The translations under genes and the position numbers were made by a program. This document shows positions 32,860-46,729 of a stretch of DNA of 64,000 nucleotides, piece by piece. Each line of letters starts with the position of its first letter. Position 1 is the stretch's first letter. Under the pieces are notes generated by a model, which saw only the letters and a list, made by a program, of their open reading frames with translations, had not been told where the DNA came from and did no database searches. Source of the stretch: Ashinkailepas kermadecensis (Eukaryota > Arthropoda > Thecostraca > Neolepadidae); assembly GCA_034440615.1 (NCBI GenBank), contig JAOTOM010005156.1, positions 298,501-362,500 of the forward strand, read 5' to 3'.

Positions 32860-33954
32860 CTGGAGACAGACGGGGACGTCACGGATCCTGCCCACCTGGG
32901 GACGGATGGTGATGTCAGGAATTCTGCCGACCTATGGACGGATGGTGACTTCAGGGATCTGCCGAACAAGGGAAGGACGGAAACAATACGGTAGCCGATT
33001 GATACACATACAGCCACTATCGAGGATAAGTTGATGATGACGCTTTCCCATCACGACGCTTTCAAAGGTGTGATTTACGGAAGGCACGCTCACGGTAGTA
33101 CAAATTCAGCTCAACGTTATACAGACTAGGTAGGAGTGCAGCGGATGAGCTCACCAGTTGACCGTCTGTCACACCTGTCACACGACAGCAGCCAGGTCAG
33201 GTCAACACGTGACGGAGCCAGGTCACAGAGGACGCATCTCATTCGAAAGAGCCGCTGGACGAGGCTCCACGGGAACCCAATCCAGCAGCGGAAACGACCA
33301 TAAATATCGGCTACACTGGACTGGGCGCAGACGGTACTATTAATCTGACGTATACCCCACTCAGCGGTGATGGATTTCGTGCGGAATCATCTCCCGGTGG
33401 GGTGGCTATTTATAGGCGCACTTGCTGATGGAAGTGAACGATTTTCTTTTTCTGGCTGGAAAAAGTATGTTCTCGAAATCGTCTAGTGAAACAAAGAGAG
33501 ACATACAAATCGAATAGTTATGCTCCGAGATCAGGCGAATGCCTTCTTTCCTTTTGATATACCTCGCATCGACTTCGAGCAGTGTGCTCCTTGTTCACCA
33601 CTAGCCTCCCCATGTCGACAAACACAGCGCAGTTATTGCACAACTCTCAATCACAAGTGGAAAAAGCCGTTCCACTGTCACAGATGATTTCGTCGCACGC
33701 CCGAATGGCCTTATGCAACTGCGGAGCAAGGTGTAGCGACTGGATGCAGACGGTGAAAAGCCGCCGTGGAAAAGGCACGCCACCGGCCATTAGCATGGGA
33801 CCAAGGCAGAATGCTGTAGACTCCTTGTCCTTTTATCTTTTCCGGGGCGAAGGGCCCGCAAAGCTACCAAAATTACACAGGGAACCGTAAATTTGCTAAG
33901 TGCTATCAAAAGGACGAATCATATTATTTTATAATGGGCCCGAAATGATTGCTG
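32860..33954. other. Intron 3 sequence upstream of exon 4, no gene seen
   Basis: Includes three diverged GACGG(G/A)TGGTGA-type units of about 39 bp at 32865-32970. Otherwise unique; a 102-codon plus frame at 33582 is unrecognised. Confidence 0.45.
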
Positions 33955-33962
33955 TTGTTACT

Positions 33963-34077
33963 TTGCCAGACTTGAGATGGCCTGGTGGACAGACTGGTTT
34001 TGCCAGACTTGAGATGGCCTGGTGGACCGACTGGTTTTGCCAGACTTGAGATGGCCTGGTGGACAGACTGGTTTTCT
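33963..34077. repeat. 37-bp tandem repeat, three copies
   Basis: TTGCCAGACTTGAGATGGCC then TGGTGGAC(A/C)GACTGG repeated at 33963, 34000 and 34037, almost without change. Confidence 0.9.
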
Positions 34078-34790
34078 GATACAATAGCCTGAATTTAGCC
34101 AGCTGAAACTGCTTTAAGAGGATATAATTTCGTGAAGTAATTTCAACTGGTATGTGCAACAGGTTCTGGATACGACGTACACGTATTAAGAAACCATTCA
34201 TTCAATAATCACAAAGAACTGTGACTATTTCAGCTAACTAAGCCGACTCATCATTTCGGCCACGGTCTTTCAATTGTTTGTAATCGGCTTGTGCGCTACG
34301 CAGCATTCCTGAAATGGGCACGGAAGGGATTAGTTGATTGAACCGTCATAAGACAGTGGAACAACAACATTGCGCTGTGCTCTGAAGCTGTTCCAAAGTG
34401 CTCGGCAAACAGCAGTGGCAGTCCACAATCTCCAAAATGTATGAAGACGCGGCAGCCTTTCGTCATTCCCTGGTGACCATCGTGTTTCGAAACGGCCTGC
34501 ATACTTACTCACTCAACCACTCACACATTCATTCGCCGTGCCATTGCAGGGACGGGGTGGTCTCACTGCCTCACTGCAGTACAGCCAGGTCCCTCGATAC
34601 ACCGATTATCTCCACATCTCCGCGCGCGGCCTACAACATCTACAGCGGTGACAAATTGTGCGGGTAAAAAGTTGTGCCAATGGCAGCCGGCAGCCACTGC
34701 CCAAGGCTGATGAGATCGGTAATGGGAGGTGGGGCTCGATGACGCAGGTATGCCAGGTGGATTGACTGGCATCACGGATACAGCGGTGCA
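34078..34790. other. Intron 3 sequence, no gene seen
   Basis: Unique sequence; short frames on both strands with no recognised domain. Confidence 0.45.
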
Positions 34791-35055
34791 GCACACATTA
34801 CGGCAGAGCGAGGGTGCAGGACAGATTACGGGAACGCGAGGCTACAGGACACATTAGGGGAGAGCGAGAGTACAGGACATATTACGGCAGAGAGGGAGAG
34901 AGAGGGTGCAGGACAGATTACGGGAGCGCGAGGGTACGTAGCATACTACGGGGAAACGAGAGCATAGGACATATCATTGGGCAGTGAAGGTACAGGTAAT
35001 ATCACGAGTGAGGGCACCCCACGAGACAACGAGGGCACATGACACGTCATAGGCG
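34791..35055. repeat. Degenerate 30-35 bp repeat preceding the microsatellite
   Basis: Six or so loose copies of ACA(T/G)ATTACGG plus GAGCGAGGGT(A/G)CAGGAC. Single copies of the same motif precede the related locus at 20960-21000. Confidence 0.7.
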
Positions 35056-35790
<735 letters not shown>

Positions 35791-35849
35791 AAAGGATGCA
35801 TCACGGGAAGGTGAGAGTGCAGTACGCAGCATAAAAAGCGAGCGATGGT

Positions 35850-36235
35850 GGACTACCAATGAGCAGTGTTGGGCTGTCAATGAGCAGTGTTGGGCTGTCA
35901 GTGAGCGGTGTTGGGCTGCCAGTGAGCGGTGTTGGGCTGCCAGTGAGCGGTGTTGGGCTGCCAGTGAGCGGTGCTGGGCTGTCAGTGAGCGGTGCTGGGC
36001 TGTCAGTGAGCGGTGCTGGGCTGTCAGTGAGCGGTGTTGGGCTGTCAGTGAGCGGTGTTGGGCTACCAGTGAGCGGTGTTGGGCTGTCAATGAGTGGTGC
36101 TGGGCTGTCAGTGAGCGGTGTTGGGCTACCAGTGAGCGGTGTTGGGCTGTCAGTGAGCGGTGTTGGGCTGCCAGTGAGTGGTGCTGGGCTGTCAGTGAGC
36201 GGTGTTGGGCTGCCAGTGAGCGGTGCTGGGCTGAT
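35850..36235. repeat. 21-bp minisatellite, about 18 copies
   Basis: Unit GTGAGCGGTGTTGGGCTGTC plus one base, with C/T and G/A variants. A frame with LSVSGVG repeats stays open because 21 is a multiple of three. Same unit and same left flank as at 21050-21150. Confidence 0.93.
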
Positions 36236-36600
36236 CGCTCGGCATCTCACCAGCAATCTCAGCACCGATCACAGCCAGTGAACGATCGCCAGCCCCGGCC
36301 GGTGGCCAGCTGCACAGTGCACAATGCTGCCGCACTACAGCCGCACTACAGCCGCACTACAGCCAACACGCGGCCTCGCCGGCAGCAAGAGGCGGCGCCC
36401 TCAGCGGGTCCGTATCGTTCCCACTGACACAATGCGCATGTGTCAGTGACCCACGACGGCTTCTCTACGTGACACAGGTAGCCGGGAGGCAATAAATGCG
36501 AATCGACCCAAAGTCACAGACAGGAACAGCATAAAAATATTAGATGAATCAGATAAGACGTGACAGACATAGGTGTTCAGTCACAGACCGGGTTCAGAGT
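36236..36600. other. Intron 3 sequence, no gene seen
   Basis: Contains three CCGCACTACAG copies at 36330-36365, otherwise unique. Confidence 0.5.
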
Positions 36601-36602
36601 CA

Positions 36603-36860
36603 CACATAAGGCACCGTCACAGACGGGGCAGTCACCAGCAGTGTGCTGGCGGCGGAGTCAGCCGCGGACAGCAGTAACAATGGTGTGGTGGTGGTGCTCA
36701 CACCACCCCAGCTGACTGGAAGCTCACGGTCCACCACACCGTCACAGACGGGGCAGTCACCGGCAGTGTGCTGGCGGCGGAGTCAGCCGCGGACAGCAGT
36801 AACCATGGGATGGGGTGGTGCTCACACCACCCCAGCTGACTGGAAGCTCACGGTCCCCCA
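36603..36860. repeat. About 130-bp tandem duplication, two copies
   Basis: Two copies of a block beginning CACCGTCACAGACGGGGCAG, containing GTGTGCTGGCGGCGGAGTCA and ending CAGCTGACTGGAAGCTCACG. The copies differ by a few bases and small indels. Confidence 0.9.
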
Positions 36861-36965
36861 CATCGTCCAGCCCATACATCTCGGGCGACGGGCAGAGCAC
36901 AATGCCGCTGCGGCAGACGGACGGTGGGCCGCATCCCGTCCGGTGTCGTTCTCACGGTCACACAC

Positions 36966-39020
36966 ATAGCCGCGCCAGTACTGCTGGGAGGCGGCCGGGT
37001 GGTGAGGGACCCACCACACCACACCACACCCTCCACCATAGCCGCGCCAGTACTGCTGGGAGGCGGCCGGGTGGTGAGGGACCCACCACACCACACCACA
37101 CCACACCCTCCACCATAGCCGCGCCAGTACTGCTGGGAGGCGGCCGGGTGGTGAGGGACCCACCACACCACACCACCCCTCCACCATAGCCGCGCCAGTA
37201 CTGCTGGGAGGCGGCCGGGTGGTGAGGGACCCACCACACCACACCCTCCACCATAGCCGCGCCAGTACTGCTGGGAGGCGGCCGGGTGGTGAGGGACCCA
37301 CCACACCACACCACACCCTCCACCATAGCCGCGCCAGTACTGCTGGGAGGCGGCCGGGTGGTGGGGGACCCACCACACCACACCACACCACACCCTCCAC
37401 CATAGCCGCGCCAGTACTGCTGGGGAGGCGGCCGGGTGGTGAGGGACCCACCACACCACACCACACCCTCCACCATAGCCGCGCCAGTACTGCTGGGAGG
37501 CGGCCGGGTGGTGAGAGACCCACCACACCACACCACACCCTCCACCATAGCCGCGCCAGTACTGCTGGGAGGCGGCCGGGTGGTGGGGGGACCCACCACA
37601 CCACACCACCCTCCACCATAGCCGCGCCAGTACTGCTGGGAGGCGGCCGGGTGGTGGGGGACCCACCACACCACACCACACCCTCCACCATAGCCGCGCC
37701 AGTACTGCTGGGAGGCGGCCGGGTGGTGAGGGACCCACCACACCACACCACACCCTCCACCATAGCCGCGCCAGTACTACTGGGAGGCGGCCGGGTGGTG
37801 AGGGACCCACCACACCACACCACACCCTCCACCATAGCCGCGCCAGTACTGCTGGGAGGCGGCCGGGTGGTGGGGGACCCACCACACCACACCCTCCACC
37901 ATAGCCGCGCCAGTACTACTGGGGAGGCGGCCGGGTGGTGAGGGACCCACCACACCACACCACACCCTCCACCATAGCCGCGCCAGTACTACTGGGAGGC
38001 GGCCGGGTGGTGAGGGACCCACCACACCACACTCACCCTCCACCATAGCCGCGCCAGTACGCTGGGAGGCGGTCGGGTGGTGAGAGACCCACCACACCAC
38101 ACCACACCCTCCACCATAGCCGCGCCAGTACTGCTGGGAGGCGGCCGGGTGGTGAGGGACCCACCACACCACACCACACCCTCCACCATAGCCGCGCCAG
38201 TACTGCTGGGAGGCGGTCGGGTGGTGAGAGACCCACCACACCACACCACCCCTCCACCATAGCCGCGCCAGTACTGCTGGGGAGGCGGTCGGGTGGTGAG
38301 AGACCCACCACACCACACCACCCCTCCACCATAGCCGCGCCAGTACTGCTGGGAGGCGGCCGGGTGGTGAGGGACCCACCACACCACAACACACCCTCCA
38401 CCATAGCCGCGCCAGTACTGCTGGGAGGCGGTCGGATGGTGAGGGACCCACCACACCACACCACACCACCCCCCACCATAGCCGCGCCAGTACTGCTGGG
38501 AGGCGGCCGGGTGGTGAGGGACCCACCACACCACACCACACCCTCCACCATAGCCGCGCCAGCACTGCTGGGAGGCGGCCGGGTGGTGAGGGACCCACCA
38601 CACCACACCCTCCACCATAGCCGCGCCAGTACTGCTGGGAGGCGGCCGGGTGGTGAGGGACCCACCACACCACACCACACCCTCCACCATAGCCGCGCCA
38701 GTACTGCTGGGAGGCGGTCGGGTGGTGAGGGACCCACCACACCACACCACACCCTCCACCATAGCCGCGCCAGTACTGCTGGGAGGCGGCCGGGTGGTGA
38801 GGGACCCACCACACCACACCACACCACACCCTCCACCATAGCCGCGCCAGTACTGCTGGGAGGCGGCCGGGTGGTGAGGGACCCACCACACCACACCACA
38901 CCCTCCACCATAGCCGCGCCAGTACTGCTGGGAGGCGGTCGGGTGGTGAGGGACCCACCACACCACACCACACCCTCCACCATAGCCGCGCCAGTACTGC
39001 TGGGAGGCGGCCGGGTGGTG
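36966..39020. repeat. 62-77 bp variable-length minisatellite, about 29 copies
   Basis: Unit CCATAGCCGCGCCAGTACTG then CTGGGAGGCGGCCGGGTGGT and GAGGGACCCACCACACC. Length varies in 5-bp steps because an internal ACACC tract has one to four copies. Small G/GG and C/T variants recur in non-adjacent units. Long frames on both strands are by-products. Confidence 0.95.
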
Positions 39021-39260
39021 GACACCCACGCCCTCCACCATAGTCTCGTGGACACTGCTGGTAGACGGCTGGGTGGTGCGGACACTGCTGGTAGACGGCT
39101 GGGTGGTGAAGGACTCGTCATACACTCCACTATTGTCTCCCGGACACCGCTGGGAGGCGGCCGGTTTATAAAGCTCCCCCATTCTCCACACAACCCGCCC
39201 TCGACCACATCTGGCTCAAACATCGCGGGGAGGCGGCAAGGTGGACAGACCCCCCTCCTC
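39021..39260. repeat. Diverged edge units of the 36.97-39.02 kb array
   Basis: Four to five degenerate units retaining GGACACTGCTGG, GGCGGC and GTGGTG segments. They grade out of the uniform array, as expected of its old border. Confidence 0.7.
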
Positions 39261-39409
39261 CCTCACAGCCGAGCATACGCCACTGGTAGCCCATCAAACG
39301 GTCAATGGTACCTGACATCACAGTGGTATCGAGCACCACAAGTTCTGCAGCGGTCGGATGAATGCAGGTCATGGGTCGAACATCTTGCAATGGAATCCAC
39401 GATCGACCC

Positions 39410-40800
39410 TGTACTCAGCTCAGCCGGGGATGTTCATTACCCCGGACTGTACTCGGCTCAGCCGGGGATGGTCATTACCCCGGACTATACTCGGCTCAGC
39501 CGGGATGGTCATTACCCCGGACTATACTTGGCTCAGCCGGGGATGGTCATTACACCGGACTGTACTCGGCTCAGCCGGGATGGTCATTACACCGGACTGT
39601 ACTCGGCTCAGCCGGGGATGATCATTACCCCGGACTATACTCGGCTCAGCCGGGATGGTGATTACCCCGGACTGTACTCGGCTCAGCCGGGATGGTCATT
39701 ACACCGGACTATAATGGGCTCCGCCGGGGATGGTCATAACCCCGGACTATACTCGGCTCAGCCGGGGATGGTCATTACACCGGACTATACTCGGCTCAGC
39801 CGGGGATGGTCATAACCCCGGACTATACTCGGCTCAGCCGGGGATGGTCATTACACCGGACTATACTCGGCTCAGCCGGGGATGGTCATTACACCGGACT
39901 ATACTCGGCTCAGCCGGGATTGTCATTACCCCGGACTGTACTCGGCTCAGCCGGGATGGTCATTACACCGGACTATACTCAGCTCAGCCGGGATGGTCAT
40001 TACACCGGACTATACTCGGCTCAGCCGGGATGGTCATTACACCGGACTATACTCGGCTCAGCCGGGATGGTCATTACACCGGACTATACTCGGCTCAGCC
40101 GGGATGGTCATTACCCCGGACTATACTCGGCTCAGCCGGGATGGTCATTACTCCGGACTATACTCAGCTCAGCCGGGATGGTCATTACACCGGACTGTAC
40201 TCGGTTCAGCGGGGATGGTCATTACCCCGGACTATACTCAGCTCAGCCGGGATGGTCATTACCCCGGACTGTAATCGGCTCAGCCGGGATGGTCATTACC
40301 CCGGACTGTACTCGGCTCAGCCGGGATGGTCATTACACCGGACTATACTCGGCTCAGCCGGGGGTGGTCATTACCCCGGACTATACTCGGCTCAGCCGGG
40401 ATGGTCATTACCCCGGACTGTACTCGGCTCAGCCGGGATGGTCATTACCCCGGACTGTACTCGGCTCAGCCGGGATGGTCATTACACCGGACTATACTCG
40501 GCTCAGCCGGGGGTGGTCATTACCCCGGACTATACTCGGCTCAGCCGGGATGGTCATTACCCCGGACTGTACTCGGCTCAGCCGGGGATGGTCATTACCC
40601 CGGACTGTACTCGGCTCAGCCGGGATGGTCATTACCCCGGACTGTACTCGGCTCAGCCGGGATGGTCATTACCCCGGACTATACTCGGCTCAGCCGGGGA
40701 TGGTCATTACCCCGGACTATACTCGGCTCAGCCGGGGATGGTCATTACCCCGGACTATACTCGGCTCAGCCGGGGATGGTCATTACCCCGGACTTTACCT
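39410..40800. repeat. 37/38-bp minisatellite, about 37 copies
   Basis: Unit CGGCTCAGCCGGGATGGTCA then TTACCCCGGACTATACT. A GGGG/GGG length variant makes units 38 or 37 bp, so frames rotate and three overlapping spurious ORFs result. CCCC/CACC and ATA/GTA variants are mixed along the array. Confidence 0.95.
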
Positions 40801-41442
40801 AGCCGGGGCTTTTGGAACGTGTTGAAACATTCGAATGATTTCTGCGTTAAGTGTCAAGCCACAGATGTGTCAGAAGAAACATCATAGGAAAAGTACCAGG
40901 TATTTAAATATGTACAACATTTACGCCTTTAACACCCACAGTACATGGGGATACATTTAGATATCCATAAAAAAAATTTCGGAGGTAACTCCTGGACCGT
41001 CCATATCGGTTGGTTGGTTGCTTATTTGGGCTTAGGGACGCATCGACTGCGATGGTCATACAGCGCCCATAACCGTCGATATCGCTTTGAAATTTTGAGT
41101 ACCTTACGAAAATTGCTGAGCGCACATGGTGTAAAAAAATTGAGTTCCAGTGGTTTAAGTACCGGAGCTAGGGCGAGTCAAAGTCCGGCCACGACCTTGT
41201 TTCAATACGGCATTTAGATATACGTTGAACCATCTTACATAAACAAACCATGCAAGCTAGTCAGAAGTGAAATATGGGGGTGTAGACAAATGTTCAAAGA
41301 AACAAACGAAAAATACGAAAGGTGACCTCATGTCAGGCCGCTAGGTGAAATACATGTCTAAGATCACGGAATGTACCATACCGATTTCCAAAAAGGAATA
41401 ACTCAAGTGAATATATATATATATATGCATATAAATATACAT

Positions 41443-41473
<31 letters not shown>

Positions 41474-42050
41474 AAGCAATTTTGAAGGCAGGTTTCGCAG
41501 ATTTGTTGATGACATTTCTTTGATGATTTCAATGAGTGTTCTGAGATAGGGTGAGTTGCTGGTGAGTATCATATATTTCGAAAAAGATGGCGGCTCTGCA
41601 CCGCTGCCAGCGTTTGAACACAGTTTGCGAGGACGGATGGCAGATGAGAATTGCAACACCTGATTACCGCTGAAGCCGATGCGAAAGACCTCGTCGTTTG
41701 TTCGTCGGCACATTTTCATCTGGTGGGATTTGGAGCCGTCTAAACATGGATTCAGGGGAACCGCACCACGCCACCTCTGAGTTGAAGGATTTAGACTGCC
41801 ACCTTCGGACATCAACGGGATAGAGTGTCGCTGTTCCACACATTTGATGCGGTTCACCAGGCGACTCCACGATGTGTTTTTTTTCGATGTGGGAGAGGAT
41901 GCGACACCTATTATCAACGGATTGCACCAGCCGAGCTAGTGCTGTGTCGCACAGTGCCACTACAAGAGGCCAACGTCATTTGCTGTCACCAACACAGACC
42001 CACCAGTGGGGCATCACTTGTTTGTTGGCTGAACGGCTCAGCTTATTGAC
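40801..42050. other. Intron 3 sequence with a TA/CA tract, no gene proved
   Basis: A (TA)/(CA) tract lies at 41408-41475. A 194-codon minus frame (41333-41917) is partly made of that tract and is unrecognised. GGCTTAGGGACGCATCGACT at 41029 resembles GGGGCGCATCAACTGG at 48911, perhaps a second short dispersed repeat. Confidence 0.45.
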
Positions 42051-42052
42051 GC

Positions 42053-42300
42053 CGCCAGCCGGCAGAGCAGAATACCGCCATCAGCCGGCAGAGCAGAATA
42101 CCGTCACCAGCCGGAAGAGCAGAATACCACCACCAGCCGGCAGAACAGAATACCACCACCAGCCGGCAGAGCAGAATACCACCACCAGCCGGAAGAGCAG
42201 AACACCACCACCAGCCGGCAGAGCAGAAAACCACCACCAGCCGGCAGAGCAGAATACCGCCACCAGCCGGCAGAGCAGAATACCGCCACCAGCTGGCTTT
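42053..42300. repeat. 27-bp minisatellite, about nine copies
   Basis: Unit CAGCCGGCAGAGCAGAATAC then CACCACC with AAG/CAG and GAAT/GAAC/GAAA variants. Frames are open in both directions as 27 is a multiple of three. Confidence 0.93.
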
Positions 42301-42934
42301 GTCGCCGACACCAGACAACGGCCAACACCAGTGCGCCACCACCCGACATGCTGATGATCTATCTTTTGCCAATCTTGTTGGAAAAAAGGTCACGTCATGT
42401 GAGATTACCGTGCATCAATTTATGGGGGCATTCTTCCTGCATTTTGCGCAGCATCCCAGAATTCCCCGATGTGGGAGGGTGGACACGAAACGAAGAATAA
42501 TTTCCCACCACAATATACCATTTTGATGATTAATTTTCCAATCCATGCCACTCCAAAATGGCATATGCAGAGTGGTTTCACACAATCAACAATTCCTTTG
42601 CTGACCCATATCCTCATTCCTTAGAATTCGATGCCAATTCAAGTCACGAAGATGACAACAGCATCATTATCAGCAGTCAAAACTTACAATACTGGCGTTC
42701 TTTGCAACATTGAGGCACCTGCGATCTGAATACACTTAATCATTCGGGATGTTAATATTCATTATGCATAATAATATATATTTACATGCAACCCTGTGTT
42801 GCGTGCAGCGACATATGTTTGTATACGCAGGAGACAGACACATATAAATGAGACAAACTGTGACGTGCGGAACTGCAGGTTACACAAGCGGCAATGCCAG
42901 CACGTTACAACTGGGTATATTGTGTCATCGCGTT
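42301..42934. other. Intron 3 sequence, no gene seen
   Basis: Unique sequence, AT-rich from 42600. Confidence 0.5.
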
Positions 42935-43125
42935 CGTATTGCGAGGGTGCAGCAAAAGTTCCTGATGCGGCTCGCTCACCACGCAGCACGAGGCTGCCTC
43001 TCTCCGGAGCATGAGCACCTCCTGGGATTACGTATTGCGAGGGTGCAGCAAAAGTCCCTGATGCGGCTCGCTCACCACGCAGCACGAGGCTGCCTCTCTC
43101 CGGAGCCGGAGCACCTCCTGATATT
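42935..43125. repeat. 96-bp tandem duplication
   Basis: Two nearly identical copies starting CGTATTGCGAGGGTGCAGCA at 42935 and 43031, each ending CTCTCCGGAGC...GAGCACCTCCTG. Confidence 0.92.
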
Positions 43126-45394
43126 TATCACTGCAGCATCCATACGCGAGAGGCGTACTGTGCGATGCGTTATTCGTTTGCAAAGTGTTCAAAGGGTTCA
43201 TCGCTTCATCTAACCTTCTAGTCTTGTCCCGTTCATGTGCCATCCAGAACCACCATACACGTTCAGACAACATTTATAGATGTGCCGTTTGGTAGGGTAA
43301 ATAGTGTTACAGCTGGCATCTTTGTCTGCGCCCCTCACACTATAAATGACTTCATGTCCTCATCAACGCCTTATCTTTCTGATGACTAAATTGCCAAGTG
43401 AAGCGACAAGTCGGAGCTTATACGGCAACTTTGACAGCCAACCTCTGGGATTGCATATGCTTCGCATGCTCGCATTATCATTCATGTTACCTGTATGTGC
43501 CACTTATGCGTAAGCTTATACTTCACCTATAATTCGGCATTGCCTGTTGGTGGATACACGATACACGATACAAGATACACGACATATTTTTACTGGTATC
43601 TGCTTGTATTACAAAACGATACAGAATAAATACGGTGCAATGCATTCCGATATATTAGTATGCGGACATACGCTTATTGCAAGCTTAAAGTAGATACGTG
43701 GGCGGCGCAACGAGTTTTGAAGGTGGGAGACGGGAGAGTTTTAGATAAATTATTTCCATGCGAAGTTCAAGAAACAATGTTCAATAGCACATAACTGGAG
43801 TGGACGGCTACGCATATCCTACACGATGGCGACGCTCATGCTTAGATGCGCAGGTAGATCCAATGGGTGCAAGCAAGACAGGCACGTTTGCAATGTCTTC
43901 TTTTTTTGGAGAGAGGGGAGGGGGCGCCGGAGTGGTGCCTCCCACCTAAGATTCCTACCTTCTTCCGACAGGTGCCCCATATCTAGGGATAATTCTGTTG
44001 AGCGAGGGTGTGAGTTGCAGTCAGCAACTTGCATCAACATTTTGTTGGTGCACGAGCAATGTTTGTGGATGCACAACTTTGGCTTCTGTGCGCATGTGCA
44101 CACATGAAGACATATACCGTCACGCCCACGTTCACTGTGCCATTTGAACACAACATTTTTGGACAGCAAGTCACTTCCACTCATGCCTTTATTTTCAGTC
44201 AGCATTTAGCCACGCCCATTTCAGTGGTAACTAGGCACCATCGGACACAGCATTTTGAATTCCGGTTGAGCATATATGACCCATATCTGTCCATCAACAC
44301 TGTCATTGAATAAAATCAATAATACTTCAGTATATTTATATTACAATCCTTGATATGTTCCTTATGTTTAGCAACAGGTCAGCGAATGGGTTCGGCATGC
44401 TCAAAAGAGACACATACTATTAACAAACAAAAAAACTGAGCACGTGCTGATACGGAATATGTAATTTCTACCAGAATATATGATCGCCTTTTCTAAAAAC
44501 GTGCCATTGTTCGATGCTCCAAAAGTTCCACCTTTGGTTTGGTTCAATTTCTGCATACTGCAGATCCTACAAGGTCAGGATGTTCAAATTATTGAGAGGA
44601 CGGGGTAGGATGGCCCATGACTGCTGGCCAGGTGCGTCTGTACTGCGCAGGAGTGCTCTTGCAACAAAACCAGTTCCCTACAATTGCTGATATATTATTA
44701 TCTTCAGGGGTGTCTAACAACTGCCGGGCACCTCTGGAACCGCTAGGATGCCCCTCTATCAGCTAGAGCATCGTTTCTACAGACTGCAGGGGTGTTCTAC
44801 AACGACTGGGGTGCCCCTCTGCAGATTGTGGGGCTGCCCCTGCAAGGGCTGGGGTCCCTCACTACATATGGGTGCCTCTACAACGGCTGAGAGCCACTCT
44901 TCACACTGCATGGGCGCCCGTACAAAGGCTGGGGTGCCCCTAAATATTTTCGACGCGTCCTGTGCCGCCGTGGCCCCTTCGCTACATCACTGCCAAGAAT
45001 GCAGAGTCCTCAACCACGGCAAAGAGGCCCTCAAGACGGGTAAGCAGGTCCCAGGAAATGAGGAGGCCCCGTGACGAGACAAGAAGCCGGTAGGACAGGA
45101 GATGTGGTCCCCAGAACGCAAGGAGGTTCGTCCAAGACTGCTTCCCCTGCTTCTAAAGCTTTTTGGATTCGGAACGTCTGCCCTAGGGGTCCTAATAGTG
45201 ACGAGATGTATCATTTAATGTAGATATGAATATTTTGGCAGCAGAAGTGTGCAAACAATAAATAGGATATTCACCATCAGATACCATAATTTGTTGGGCG
45301 CACTTAGGGCCAAAGGAGGCACTCCAGCTAGCCCCAAAAAGCCCTTTCACTCTGAGCTCCATCCCGGAATAATTTGGTGGTGCGAAATATAATT
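43126..45394. other. Intron 3 sequence, no gene seen
   Basis: Unique AT-balanced sequence. Frames at 43819-44205 (minus) and 44748-45074 (plus) have no recognised products. The second contains loose 35-bp GGGGTGCCCCT repeats at 44740-44945. Confidence 0.45.
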
Positions 45395-45715
45395 TCCTCC
45401 TCCTGGCTCCATATAGTCATCACTTCTTCTTGGCTCCACATAGTCACCACCTGCTCCTGGCTCCACATAGTCACCACCTCCTCCTGGCTCCAAATAGTCA
45501 CCACCTGCTCCTGGCTCCACATAGTCACCACCTCCTCCTGGCTCCACACAGTCACCACCACCTTCTCCTCCTGGCTCCGCACAGTCACCACCTGCCCCTG
45601 GTTCCACACAGTCCCCCACCTCCTACTGGTTCCACATAGTCACCACCTCCACCTGGCTTTACGCAGTCATCACCACCTTCTCCTCCTAGCTTCACATAGT
45701 CACCACCCGCTGTTG
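45395..45715. repeat. 27-bp minisatellite, about eleven copies, degenerate
   Basis: Unit CTCCTGGCTCCACATAGTCA then CCACCTC with small indels. Because the unit is a multiple of three, open frames exist on both strands. Confidence 0.9.
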
Positions 45716-46724
45716 CCTGTTATCATCGGTATTGGGCTGGGTATTCGATCCAGTATGGTATTTTGCGGTTACATTCTTTGGGAGGTCAAGGCAAGAATAT
45801 TATACATTTCGCTCTCAAATTCGAGCAAGTGGACAATTTGGAACTTCAGCAAGTATGAGCTGGTTGTGAAATTGAGCTACAATTTCTTTATATATGAACC
45901 TAACATTCTCGAAAGATCATCTATTGCTTGCCATATCAACCAAATAATCAGTTCGAAATATATGACCTAATTTATGAATATGCACCCAAACATTGAGAAC
46001 CATTGTCCACGCAATAAACCATAGGCGTGACCAAAAACTGGTCCCAAAAAAAGATTAATTTTCTGAAGTATCTGCACAAAACAACGTGCTATTTCTGTTG
46101 ATTAACATTTCGAAAGCAGTCACGAAGCCGAAGAATATTACGACATTCGAAATAAAATTTGGATACATTAAAAAACGAATAACGCAAGTGTGGAGACAGG
46201 ATGCATTCAAGGACAGTTACACAGTTTACATGCTTGCAGATTTGAGATGCACTGTACCAAGGCAGAAAGTTTTAAATCCACTGGCGTATTTGCCGTGATC
46301 AATCGCCGCTCGAAGCTGTGCGATTGAGAGAAAAACGAAATGTCAGTGTAAAGAGAGGCAGGCGTTCCTTTATACATAGTCACAGTCAATCTGGCATAGT
46401 CTTTATACATAGTCATAGTCAATCTGGCAGGTCTGCTAGATCTTTAGATCAGACGATCTCGAAGTTGTGAGGGTAATTGAAGGGATGTAGCTGTGGTGGA
46501 TTGGTGTTTCGGAGCGCGACGCCAACGGCTAATTGAAGTGAATAACTCAAGTCCTTTCAGGACCTAAGTGCTATTTCTGTATAAATTGTGCTATTCTGTG
46601 CTATTTCTTGATATCTAGGATGTAGATACCGGCACATTGCATAGATCCAATATATATTTCATGTTTTCGTGTAGTTGAAGCCTGGGCATCGACATCGTGA
46701 CCATTCAGCAGCTGAAGCCATATG
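45716..46724. other. Intron 3 sequence, no gene seen
   Basis: AT-rich unique sequence; two short direct repeats of CATAGTCA(C/T)AGTCAATCTG at 46374-46430. Confidence 0.5.
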
Positions 46725-46729
46725 GCGTC

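Noticed and set aside
36822..40887. Several 300-480 residue proteins on both strands
   Set aside because: Products of the 62-77 bp and 37/38-bp minisatellites, rich in HHPAAS/GGSLTT or SAQPGWS repeats and read in many overlapping frames.
41333..41917. 194-residue minus-strand gene
   Set aside because: Its C-terminal third is translated from a TA/CA tract and the rest is unrecognised.
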